DNA from: Warburgia ugandensis
Lineage: Eukaryota > Streptophyta > Magnoliopsida > Canellales > Canellaceae
Length of the DNA: 64,000 bases
Reading direction: 5' to 3'
NCBI GenBank assembly: GCA_035236585.1
Contig: CP141132.1
Coordinates: 47,185,880-47,249,879, forward strand
Below are positions 26,301 to 36,670 of the stretch, in pieces. Position 1 is the first letter of the stretch. Each line of letters opens with the position of its first letter. The position numbers were made by a program, and so were the translations under genes. The notes below the pieces were generated by a model. It was not told the DNA's origin. It saw only the letters and a program-made list of their open reading frames with translations, and ran no database searches.

Positions 26301-27409
26301 AGAATCATGGAAGATCTAAAGAGATGGATCACTACTTGAAGGTAGGAGGATTTTATGAATGCATCTACATGAGAAGTACATGTTGTAGACATGATCTTAT
26401 GTCTAGAAATGTTGACAAGTATAATGTAAATACTTGTATTAAACCCATTGAAAACCCTTATGATCCAACCAAAACACATGAAATGGTTAAGTTAGAATTG
26501 AGGAAAACCCTAAGTGAATAGGAAACTAGAAAGTATTCTAGCCCTAAGTAAATAGACAGATTGTCTGATAAGTATAAAATCAATACATGGGAATCATTCA
26601 TATAGAATGGTGATCCCTAAACTTGTATGAACATGGGTATCATTCATTGTAAATGATGATCCCTAAGTTAGAAGTGAAATCCTCTCCTTAATATAAGAAT
26701 ACCAAAATACGAGGATGATTATATAAACTGACAAGACATCTAATAAGTAAAAAGATTACTTTACATACAAGCATGGAGCTTGTAGGCATAGGCCTAAGGA
26801 TGCTATGCTAAGAGAGTAGTAGGGTTTGGCCACCCGCTTTCCAAAATATGACATATATGATGATACCATGCCCAAAGAGAGGCAAAAAAATGTCGGGTGG
26901 GGAATATGGGAAGACCATCACTGTGACAATCTGTCTACCCATATAGACATGACATAGATGATTTTCCACACTTGGTATCCATGGAGTATGAAAGCAGTTA
27001 TCCGAGCTCACTAGTACAGATCAAACTACAACATAGTAGTCCTTTGAGTATTTTTCGCATTACGATGCATGGCATTGTGAAATGCCTCATGATATGGCAT
27101 GATGAGATGCCAGGTAATCGGGGATTATAGATATTACCCAAATGAGGGAGTATTTCCAAGAGAGTCTGAATGATTTATCAACTCAGCATAAGTTGGATAT
27201 GATTATGTTTTGAGATATTAACTACTTTTCACAATTTTGACTATATGTATATATCTATACACAGTATACCGTATGTATGAGTAAGGATGTACATATATGA
27301 CAAAGTAAAGAGATTGCTCCATGAGTATGAATAATGGGGTAATGAAGAATTAGGATTATACTATCAAAGTTTTATGCTTCTTGAATCCCCTACTAAGCAT
27401 AGCATGCTG

Positions 27410-27443
27410 AGATATTATAAATGTTTCAATGTTTACAATATCT
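27410..27443 (+). promoter_or_regulatory. Conserved LTR hairpin (S5 copy)
   Basis: AGATATTATAAA pairs with TTTACAATATCT except for one A-C mismatch, around a 10-base loop, about 430 bp before the LTR end. Confidence 0.65.
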
Positions 27444-28499
27444 TAGATACAGAGAAGGAGAATTAGGAGCTCAAGACTTAAGAAGACTTGGAAGAATAAT
27501 CAATTAGGGTATATCCCTTGAAGACATGTATTTTATTTGAGAGCATTGTATTGTATTGAGAGTTTTTAATGTATGGTGAGGTTTGAAGTTTGGATTATGT
27601 AATTTGGACAAGTATTGTACTGATACAGGGCTATACTGTGAACTACTAGATGGATTCTGGAATTTAATAAAAATATATTCCTTCAATAGAATTTTATCTT
27701 GTACAAAAATTCTACTTATGTTATGTATGAAGTGATGACTTAGGTTTTTCAAAACAAGTTTTAAAGAAAAGAATTTCTGCTGCTTTTGTTTTACGAAATA
27801 TTTTTACTACTAAAGGCCTTGCCTTTGAAAAATGCATTACAAAATGTGTTACAAAAACCCGGGTCCTCACAATGATTGGCTCAAATCATTGATCTAAGTT
27901 GTCGTCTTCTCCATCGACAACTACGAATTAGGCAATCGTAAACCAGAGAGTTTTCCTCTCTCAGGCATAGATTGGTTTTTTTTTTTTTGTGTAGGCTCCT
28001 GTTCCCTCTCTCTTTTTCTCTCCCTTCTCTTCTTACTCCCCTTCCTTTTCTTTTTCTTTCTTCTTATCTTCTTATCTTCTTCCTCATTTTTCCTCCTCTC
28101 TTAGTTTTTCTCTCTGTCGGGTTGAGAATAGACCAAACGGTCTGTTCATAACTTCCTTAAGGGGAGGGGTACCAATATCAAATCAAACCCATTTCCTTAA
28201 GTAATGTTTTCTTTTTTCCTTATTTTTCTATCTTAATTTTATAAAAATTCCCTACATACTTAAAGTGTCATAACTTCTTCATTTGAACTCTGATTTCAAT
28301 GTTCTTTATGTTGTTGGAATCGTTTTCTCGAGTACAATCCAAATATAAAGGTTTTGGAGTCCAATTTGATGCCTTTCAAAAAGCTCAATTTTGTGGGACC
28401 TAAACATGAATATTTTTCAATTTATGTTTATCAAAATCAATTTATAATCCTTTAAAATAGAATTTAAAAAATAGGCTTATTATAGGTAGTCCTTTTCAT

Positions 28500-28860
28500 C
28501 TCACCTAAAATTAATTCTTTATGTACCAAATAAGGGAAAAGGTTAACACTTGACCCCAAATCAAGTAATGCCCTATCAATTTTGTGTTCCCCAATCATGC
28601 ATGATATAATGGGACACCTTGGATCTCTATACTTATGTAGAGTGTTCTACTATATGATTGAGCTTGCTTGCTTAGGCAAGATATGCTTTCTTCTACCCCT
28701 AATATTTTCTCTTGTGCGTGCAAAGATTCTTTAAAAACTTGGCATAAGAAGGGGTGTCCTTGATTGCATTAAGCAATGGAATATTTATAGTCACACATGT
28801 AAAAACAACCATTAACTTATCAAAATTGTTCTCCTTCTTAGGTAGTTTTAAGCATTGAGG
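28500..28860 (-). pseudogene. Aspartic-protease-like domain, N-terminal part, of element G
   Basis: The minus strand gives VTINIPLLNAIKDTPSYAKF (about 28,745-28,805) and LCTHKRK, then GEHKIDRALLDLGSSVNLFP (about 28,530-28,590). The LDLGSSVN motif is the Athila/Tat form of the retroviral-type protease active site, with DLG in place of DTG/DSG. This domain would release gag products inside the retrotransposon particle. Stops occur between the blocks. The frame runs into the S4 target duplication at 28,499 and continues at 19,743. The plus-strand open frame at 28,863-29,174 is an overlap artefact. Confidence 0.82.
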
Positions 28861-29559
28861 AAATGGAGCCTTTCAAAATGTGGTTTAGGATTAGGCTGAG
28901 GAGAAGCAAGATGTGGCTATTTCCTCTGTTTTCCCTTCCTATTCTTTATAGGGCTCTCATAGTCCCCAACTTGCTCATTGCCCTTACTCAAACCTACATG
29001 ATTATCTATTACTTTTCCACTCCTATGGGTAGTTATAGATTGAGTCTATTCAAGAAATCTCCTTTCACTAGAAGTTGTGCCAATCTCATACTAAACTTTA
29101 GGGTTGGCACAAGTCAAATAGGAAACTTTCCTTGTTCTCTCTTAGAAAGTATAGCAGCATGTGGACTCATTTAGTACTCCATTGGAACAATAGATTGTGA
29201 GTGGGTTAGATTATTTGTTTAACATCATTGTGGTAATCTTTTGTACGCTACATAAACAAACTCAGTGTTTCTTCTAAAGATTCTTTCCTCTGTTGTGGAC
29301 AAAATGGCTATTGTTAAGTTGGCTATTGTTGTGGAATTGGAGCTCTAAGGAAAGGTTGATGAGATGAGGGAAATCCAGGGGGACCCCATTGATTATTCTG
29401 AGACCATGAAAATTTGGGATGCCTAGCCCATCCAAATTTTATTTCTCAAAATATGGTTATTGTTATGATTTGGGAATGCATTTAATGCATCCACCTACTC
29501 CAAAAAAAAAAATTGGGAATATGGAGCTAGAAGGGCATGAAGTGGTAAGGTATGTTGTA

Positions 29560-30260
29560 CTAGAACAATTTAAACAAACCTCACATGGAGGCTGGATGGT
29601 GGATTCTCTAACCAACACAACCTTTTTTAATCTGTAACAAGACTATCAATCTTATCCACCCTATCTGTTAATATGTCTATTTTGTTATAGAGGTGAGGAG
29701 TGGCCCTGATCTCAAATATATTGCCTTTGCTCTAAAGCTCTAGAAATCTATATGTTTTAATAAAATAATCCCATTGCTGAGAATTCTAAGATAGATTTTC
29801 AAAGATATTCCATGCCTCTATATCACTCTTGGTACAGAGTGACCCACCACTAGTGGCATCAATTGTACATCAGTTCTATGGGTGTGGACACTTGAGCAAT
29901 AGGTCCTTCCATTTTCTCAGCATTCATAAAAACGTTCACCCTCTTTCAATTGAAAATTTATAATTTCTTTATATAGGGCACTTGTTTTGTAGATTGGAAA
30001 GTATTTGTCTATAAATTTCCTAGGTTATTGCTCCCAAGAAGTGACGGACCCTATTTCTAATGAATTCAACCATGCCTTTCCTTCACCCTTTATAGAGAAG
30101 AGAAATAGTCGCAAAGTAAAAAAAGTGTAGGTATTTAAATGTTGCACAAATATCCAGGAATTCCTTAACATAGTGGAAGGGATCCTCTTTATTTAAGCAA
30201 TAAAAATTTGGCAAAAGTTGGATGAGGCTTGATTTTCACTCAAAATGTTCTACATTAGTT
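29560..30260 (-). pseudogene. gag: gag (capsid) remnant of element G
   Basis: On the minus strand, EDPFHYVKEFLDIC (about 30,150-30,195) is followed by GEGKAWLNSLEIGSVTSWEQ (about 30,020-30,085), then KFIDKYFPIYKTSALYKEII and EGERFYECWE (about 29,915-30,010). These match the retrotransposon gag domain of Ty3/gypsy elements in order and spacing. Further on, ATSGGSLCTKSDIEAWNIFE (about 29,810-29,870) matches the region after it. At least two stops and frame changes are present. Gag forms the cytoplasmic particle that packages element RNA. No intact zinc knuckle was found downstream (28,860-29,560), where the sequence is degenerate. Confidence 0.85.
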
Positions 30261-31542
30261 GCATGTAGATATATACATGATGGGGAGTTAAATTATTCTG
30301 GCATTCAATAGTCTCTTAAGGGTTTTGAATTTCCTACTTTATTGGTCCTATTTTTCGCAAGAGTTTCTAAATCTTTGTGATTCCTTTGTCCTTTCCTAAG
30401 TTATCTCAACTTTGTATACAATAAAATATATTTGTTAATATACAATGAAAGAGGTTTTTCTTCTTAACTAGTCTAAGGGAATCGTAAACTAGATAATGCA
30501 ACCTATATGCTAAATGATGCAAACAAAAAGGCACTCAATTAATCCTAACCCTATGTCAAACATGCTAAAATTTTGATCTTTCTTTATTTTCATTAGGGAA
30601 GTGGATTGTAGGTTATTCCTAACCTAAGTAGTTCCTCCTCTCTTTTAGATATGCCCAATGACTACCAGTTAGATCCTACCTTGATCAACCACTTCTCACC
30701 CTCCTCAGTCATCCATAGGTTATCTGAGTCATTAAATGTGTTATCAAAGCTAGTCAGTTAAATACCAACATAATTATTCACGTAGGGGCCACTAGAGAGG
30801 AAATAGGTCCCCTCTTTGCAAGATAGTCCTATGAGGTGTCTTCTAGATTGATTTTAAATTAATTATTGAGGCTAGGGTTACACATAAGGTGATGTTTAAC
30901 CTAGGTGGGACAAGGGATGGTAGGGGTGTGTGCCCTTTCTAATTCATTTAAGCATTCTGACATGGTTTGATCAACATATATTCACCTTCAAGAATGTATA
31001 TCTGCCTAATATGCAAAGAAAGTAGTAAATCTAATGCAAAGCCTAGAATGCAACAATTAAGAAAATGCTTTCTATATGCTCTATACTACCATCCAAATAC
31101 AACTAAATTAATAATGCAACCTAATCTAGGAATTGGAAAGAAGTTAGGAAAGCTTACAATGAGATCCTATAAATAGTCTTCTCATACAAGGGTAGGTCCA
31201 TACACATGCCACCTCCTCTTCAAGATTAGAATGGCTCCACCTAAACTTATATTATTACAACCCTTTAATTTAAATTTAAATGAATGCTGGTGCATAAAAA
31301 TTTACAAGCATATCCTCACTACAATCCACTCAAATATAAAAAATAGAAACTATCCTAAGGCCTTCCTCTGAGTCTTTATTATCTTCTAAGTTCCTATACA
31401 AATAAAAAGGAAAGTATCAAATTCTATCAAGAATAAGGAAAGTATGTAAAAAACTAAAAGAAAATATTCTCCATGCAATCCTAAGACTACAAGTTGTGGT
31501 AAAGTAAAGAAAACATAGATTTTAATCAAACTTGGTTGCACG
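30261..31542 (-). other. 5' leader and gag N-terminal region of element G
   Basis: No continuous frame. A block at about 31,245-31,262 (ATATTATTACAACCCTTTAA) corresponds to the leader block GGGTTGTATAATACAGG at 34,284 of E1. The rest is AT-rich degenerate sequence expected to hold the leader and the first part of gag. The open frame at 30,967-31,176 has no recognisable feature. Confidence 0.5.
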
Positions 31543-31560
31543 TCCCTGGTAACGGCATCA
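31543..31560 (-). other. Primer binding site of element G (tRNA-Asp type, decayed)
   Basis: The minus strand reads TGATGCCGTTACCAGGGA directly inside the LTR end. It differs by a few transitions from TGGCGCCGTTGCCGGGGA, the complement of the 3' end of plant tRNA-Asp, which is intact in E1 at 33,964. Confidence 0.75.
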
Positions 31561-32141
31561 AAAGCTTGATGTGTCTTAATAATTACTTCAAGTGCATAGC
31601 TTTATTAGAGCATAGAATAGGCAAATACAAGTCCCACAAAGGCTCTTTAATATATGAATTTAATTAGAATTTAATTTGCTTTACTCAAACTTAGCCAACA
31701 AGGAAAGGAAGAAAGAATTATAAACTAAAGCAACTAAACAAACTAAATTAAAGCAAGTAAACCTAAGCTATGAAATAAAATAAAGAAACTACTTGAACTA
31801 AATAAAGAAAAATAATTAAAAGGAAGCGGAGGAAACTAAATTAAAACCAACTAAGGAATAGAAAAGACCATTGCATTAATATCTTCATTATAATTACAAA
31901 GAATGAAAGAAATAAAGCAAGAAAATAGACTCCCTTGAAGCCGCTGCTATCATAGTCCTTTGTTGTGTTACTCAATAGGGGTCTTTACATGTCCTCTTCT
32001 TCTTTCCCATGCTTGAACTCTACTTTACGGTCTTCTTGTTGTGTCACTCAACAAGTGCCTAGACACATACATTCAACCCAAAGTACACTAATCTACCACT
32101 AAGATTTCTCATCTCCTTAACCCAACATGCCACAAACCCAA

Positions 32142-33957
32142 TGTTAAGCGTTTAACTTTGGCTAAAAGACCCCTAGTTTAGCATTCAATTAGATCATCTA
32201 ACTGTCCAAAATGCAAAATTTAGCTTGATTGACCATCCAAACCTTAATTTTCTCAAAATCAACGATTAGATGATTATTAGAGCTTATTAGATGATTAATG
32301 TACCGTTTTGATGAGTCTAATTTAGTCTTTTATTTTTGCAGACCAACCAAAATATGCTTGGATGGATTAGATCGAATTTCAACAATATATATCATCTTCA
32401 AGATCAATAAGGCAAGAGGATGGTTTCCTAAAAGAAGAAGAATTCTAATAAGGAGAGGAGATTAGGGATAACTCTTGGAAGAAGATGAAGTTTCCTAGTA
32501 GGAAACTAATTCTTAGAAGATAAGGAAAGAGTTGAGAAAAAGAAGGAAGTGTAAAGTCTATAAAGAGGGAGCCGTATGAGGGAGAGGGGGAGGAAGTTTT
32601 TGGAGTTTGGAGTTTTTTGGGAGTTTTGGTTGTTTCGTTGCTTACATTCTTCATCGTTTTAGGCTTCCATTTTGTTTTTCTTCATTATTTTGTTCTTACT
32701 TCTGTAGTTCATCTTTTCTGTTGTCACTTCTATCTCTCTACCTCACGCACTCAGCTCCATTCCCCTCTCTTTGTTTCAATTCCAAATTCCCATCACCAGT
32801 TTCCATTACCGATCCCCATCTTCCACTTTCCCTTGTTAGCCTGACTCCCAATCCTTCACGTCATGTTCCCTGTTTGGTTTCCACCACACCAGATCCTCAA
32901 ATCGAGTTCCAGTCTCCATTCACCGCACAAGCCCCTTTCACTTACCCCTCTCCTTTAGCATTTTCTTCCCAATGCATCCACCCCTGATTGTCTCCTCTAT
33001 CACACAGAGCCTGAAGGATCCCAGTCCATCGCCCCCAGCACTGCACCAGTCAAGCTACTCGACCCTGTCTGCACCTTTCCAGCACTGGTTGAAGTTTGCC
33101 CAGGTCGTCTCCACCTTCTCGATCAACGGCACTCCTCTACTTCTCGTTGTTTCTCCCTCAACCCCCATCTCTTCCCAGTCATCACCACCATTGATTATTT
33201 TCTAACGAAAACCTATCTCTAGCTCCTCTGTTTCCCAACACCTCTATTCAGCTCTAATCCAGAACACCGGCCCACGCCCAGAATAGAAAAAAACGAAGGC
33301 CAGGACGTTCTCTCTGGTTCCCACTACACCAGGCGCCGTTTCTCCCCTTCCTCCTTTGCCCCACGCCATCATTACCAACGACTCCAGCATTTTTCTCGCC
33401 TCTGGACATCCCAGAGAAGCAAACCAGAAGCGGGTTTTCCCCCCGCGTTGCTACCCCCTTCTCCCTCCTCCAGATCCATCTCCGGCTTCTCCTTCGTTGG
33501 GTTTTTCCTGGTTTTTGTTAAAAACCAGATTTTTAATAACATTCCAGTTTTTCCCTTCATCTTTAAATGCAATGACATTTCTGTTCATTTTCATTAATTA
33601 CATCTGTGTCCCCTGTTTAATTACATCTATATCCTCTATTTATTTACATCTGTGTCCCTATTCCAATTAAGCTTTATTTTATCCATCTTTTAACAGTGTT
33701 ATCCAGGGACAATGCTATCCACGGATAGTGTGATTTAGGGATATTTGATTAGTTATTTTATGTTTTCTAGAAGTGAAAGTTATGTAAAGTGCATCAATTG
33801 AATAAATCTGAATGATTAGTCTAGTGTTTTTATTCCCTTTTATTTTTAAATAATTAAATTTTATTAAAAACTCTACTTAAAGCGAGTCACTATGGGTTCG
33901 ACCCGTATTTGCATAGCTATACTACAATAGTCCGTGCAATTGCGGAAAACATCAACA
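32142..33957 (+). repeat. Left (5') LTR of E1
   Basis: TGTTAAGCG start, CATCAACA end, 1,816 bp. It keeps a 359-bp segment (32,671-33,029) absent from the right LTR. The GC- and pyrimidine-rich part contains overlapping open frames (32,607-32,987, 32,972-33,205 and 33,356-33,670). These recur only in broken form in the right LTR and look like by-products of base composition. Confidence 0.93.
32559..32565 (+). promoter_or_regulatory. TATA box of E1 left LTR
   Basis: TATAAAG lies in the context GTCTATAAAGAGGGAGCC, conserved exactly at 38,744-38,750 in the right LTR. The position, about 420 bp into the LTR before the GC-richer part, suits the U3 promoter that would start genomic RNA. Confidence 0.62.
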
Positions 33958-33963
33958 AGTTTT

Positions 33964-33981
33964 TGGCGCCGTTGCCGGGGA
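33964..33981 (+). other. Primer binding site of E1 (tRNA-Asp)
   Basis: TGGCGCCGTTGCCGGGGA starts six bases after the LTR end and is an 18-base complement to the 3' end of plant tRNA-Asp(GTC). This is the primer used by Athila/Tat-type elements to start minus-strand DNA synthesis. Confidence 0.93.
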
Positions 33982-34555
33982 CTTGCAAAGGAGTTTTTAT
34001 AAAATTTAATTGAAAAATCCAAAAAAATAAAAAATTAGGAATTGCATTTTAGGAATTTTTAGGTGCATATTTTATTTTATTTTGTTCATAACCACCTAAT
34101 TTCCTGAAATTGGTACTTATTTCTAATTTTCGTTTTCAGGGAAACAAGAAAGCATAGAAAATTGGCAAGAAAATCTTCATCAACATGAAAGGTTCCGTGC
34201 TTTCCTAGATTAGGCTTCTTTTCCTTTGAGTGAAGCTTGTAGTGAGGACCCTTGTAAACTACACTTTCTATTTTCATTTTAAAGGGTTGTATAATACAGG
34301 GCAAGTGTGGGATAAGGTGGCCCACACTTGATCTTCATCAGAAACCCAACTGTAAGTCTCCTCACTCATTTAAATTCCTAGATTAGGGTTTGCATTTAGA
34401 GTAAATTTGCATTATTTGGTAGTATAAATCATATAGATAGCATCCTCTTATAATTGTTGCATTGTTAGGTTTTGCATTAGTTTATTACTTTTATTTGCAT
34501 CTTAGGACACGGTTAATGCTTTAAGATGATATATTTGCTGATCGAACTGCCATGG

Positions 34556-34905
34556 AGTGTGGAATTAATTAGTAAGGGCACCCTACCCCCATAAGATAAA
34601 GGGTGGATTTTATCACCACTCCTTGGCCAACTTAGGATAATTACCTCAAGCACGCTACCCTAGCCTTCCATTAAAATTAAAATCAATCAAAAGAGACCTA
34701 TACGGCTATCACATGCTCGTAGGACCCTCTTACTAAGACTCGATTTATTGTCACTCTAGTGGCTTTGGAGTACTGTAGTTATTGAGGGTTGTCTAATAGA
34801 GCCTCACTCTTCCCTCACCTCCTGTTGACGTTTGTGAGGTCTAAATGCCTCCTTACATGAGGGTTGTATTAACCACCTTGCAAAGAACCTAACTAGTAAG
34901 CAATA
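34556..34905 (+). repeat. Segment of E1 leader shared with Del-like LTRs S5 and S6
   Basis: The blocks CTAATAGAGCCTCACTCTTC, TTGACGTTTGTGAGGTCTAA, GCCTCCTTACATGAGG and ACTAGTAAGC occur in the same order at about 49,360-49,490 (S6) and 25,500-25,620 (S5). Weaker similarity extends back to TTAATTAGTAAGGGC at 34,564. Elements with different primer sites thus share about 350 bp, which suggests recombination or template switching between families. Confidence 0.75.
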
Positions 34906-35140
34906 ATCAAGTCTAAAGGAGCAGAGAAGTGCTAGATTAGGCTAATTAAAAGCATTGTCCCCACACATTTCAAGAAAATCAATATGTTGCTTATTAGCCT
35001 CAAGGATTATCTTGTGTCCTTTGTTTGTTCATCATTCTAGGAAGTTAGGTTGCATCATGTAGGTTAGTTTTCATCTTAAAAAGAAAAAAAAAAAAGAAAA
35101 AGAAAGAAGGAGCCTATCAAGAAGGGGATAGATTTCATAG

Positions 35141-36670
35141 ATGGATCGATTAGATCTTGTGGAAAGTCAATTGCTTAGGTTAATAGCTTCTAGGCAAAGT
35201 GCGCCACAACCTCAATACCATAATGACTATACCTATTCTGAGCATCTATATTCCACCCCTTCTTGGCCCCCATCAAGCTCCACATACAATGAATACTATC
35301 AGGAGCCAGTGGATGCACCTGATGCATTCACATACCCTAGCAATTTTTATTTTGAGACAAATTATCAAGACTCTAATAGATGTGCTAGGCATCGTGAACA
35401 ACCATGGTCTCAGGATTACCAATATCAGGAAGAACCACAATGGTCTCACCCTGGTCAGTACTACCATGATTATTCAGAATATCAGGGTCAACCATCATGT
35501 GTTTAGCCTGCTCAGTCCTTTTTCAGTTCCTCAATGCCACAACAATACCAACCCTATGAGTCATTTCCTCTACAAGAAGAACCACTATTAGATGAAAAAC
35601 TACAACATATAGCACTAGGGAATAAGGAAATACAATAAATGATGGAGGATTATACTGAGGAAATAAAACGAGAGACGATGGAATTTGAGGCAAAACTGAA
35701 ACAAATTAGGGGGAATATAGAGTCATTTATTCTTGACACTAGGATGGAAATTTCTTATGATCCTTATGAGTCACAAAGTCTACAACCATCCTTAGAAATC
35801 TCCAACTTCAATATACTTGAGTCATGTCCTGATTCTGATTATGAAGAGACTTCCATTGATGATGAGCATAAGACTGTACAAAAATCCAACCCTAATCCTC
35901 TAGATGCGTGTCCCACCTATTTGTATGACTCTGATGAAGACACATCTATTGAGGAGATGCCTGAGTTGTTGGATACTGTGCCTCTAATAGACACTTCTAG
36001 AATGTAAGCTAGAGTAGATCATCCTATGCATGAAATTCAAATTGACCCTTTCAATGTAGAAGATGTACCTGATTGGGACCTAGCAACCTTATTTGAACAA
36101 ACATCAGATGATAATATAGGCCCAATTGCTACCGTACCTGTGCTTATCAAACAGAAAGAAGTAGAGTCAATTGATATGCATCAACTTACTGTAGGGTACA
36201 CATCAGAAGATAACCAAGGTTTCAACCAAACCTTGTCAGCGCCTCTAGTAATACAAGAACAACCTATTAGAAAAGGGCAGAGTCAGGTTATTACCCCAGG
36301 TCAGGACAATGATAGGGACACGGAGGAAAATAATAAACTGAATAGAATGGTCATTATTATCCCTCAATTTGGTCAAGACAAGGACTGGTTGTCACCATAT
36401 GGTCCACAAAATTACACGGTAGTTCATGCAGTTATTGTGTTACCCTCACCTAATTTTTCGAGGTGGAGCAATTATATTGACTACCATGAAATATTAAAGA
36501 TGGGGGATCATCAATATGGTCCCACTACCTTCACAATTGTTATGATCTACTATATTATATTCATATCACCACCTAAGATTTCAAGGTGGAGGCCATATAT
36601 AGATTACCGTGAAATTCTGAAGTGGCATGAGATAAGGCTAACCCAGTTAGCTCTAGGGTTAGGAAGTTAG
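35141..36670 (+). pseudogene. 510-codon E1 reading frame, unrecognised product, three stops
   Basis: One frame stays open from the ATG at 35,141 to the stop at 36,668 apart from three nonsense codons: TAG at 35,504, TAA at 35,636 and TAA at 36,005. The first two could come from glutamine codons by C to T. The start MDRLDLVESQLLRLIASRQ looks like a short coiled coil. A Gln/Tyr/Pro-rich part follows to about residue 165, then a charged helical part (EEIKRETMEFEAKLKQIRG), an acidic middle, and two tandem copies of SRW..YIDY.EILK near the C terminus. I do not recognise the family. The same C-terminal motif occurs in element G at about 18,940. A gag-like or accessory structural role is possible but unproven. 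Confidence 0.7.
36397..36640 (+). repeat. In-frame tandem duplication of the SRW/YIDY motif
   Basis: Two units of about 117-123 bp each run from ATATGGTCC (36,397 and 36,514) to the block coding YIDYHEILK or YIDYREILK. AGGTGGAG starts at 36,461 and 36,584, 123 bases or 41 codons apart, so the frame is kept. Confidence 0.8.

Larger units (their letters stand above)
22749..27871 (+). mobile_element. Solo LTR S5 (Del/Tekay-like), TSD ATGAT
   Basis: Starts TGTAATAACCCCAAATTTTG and ends AAAACCCGGGTCCTCACA, flanked by perfect ATGAT at 22,744-22,748 and 27,872-27,876. It is 5,123 bp with no primer site, internal region or second LTR, so it is a solo LTR with an unusually long repeat. It is collinear throughout with S6 (46,540-51,444): the GC-rich core at 24,000-24,180, the AATAGAGCCTC block near 25,510, the GGTTTGGCCACC block near 26,822 and the hairpin near 27,410. 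It inserted into S4, making it the third layer in element G. The open frame at 23,964-24,341 spans the GC-rich core and is not retained in S6 as protein. Confidence 0.93.
19749..28494 (-). mobile_element. Solo LTR S4 (Del/Tekay-like), TSD GGTAG, with S5 nested inside
   Basis: Starts TGTGACATCCCAGGG and ends GGCTTATTATA (final CA decayed to TA). GGTAG flanks it at 19,744-19,748 and 28,495-28,499. The protease reading frame of G continues across the duplication, which independently confirms the boundaries. Apart from nested S5 (5,123 bp plus TSD) the LTR is about 3.6 kb. It shares blocks with the LTR at 58,084-61,225, for example GAGTACTCGTCTAA (20,817 and 58,846) and CTGTGGATATG followed by TCGAAAAGGG. 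The open frame at 20,780-21,115 lies in this shared non-coding block and is not conserved as protein. Confidence 0.9.

Noticed and set aside
32607-33670. Overlapping open frames of 75-126 codons in the left E1 LTR, once considered as a host gene
   Set aside because: They lie wholly within the LTR, overlap in several frames, follow the GC/pyrimidine-rich composition and are not preserved as frames in the right LTR.
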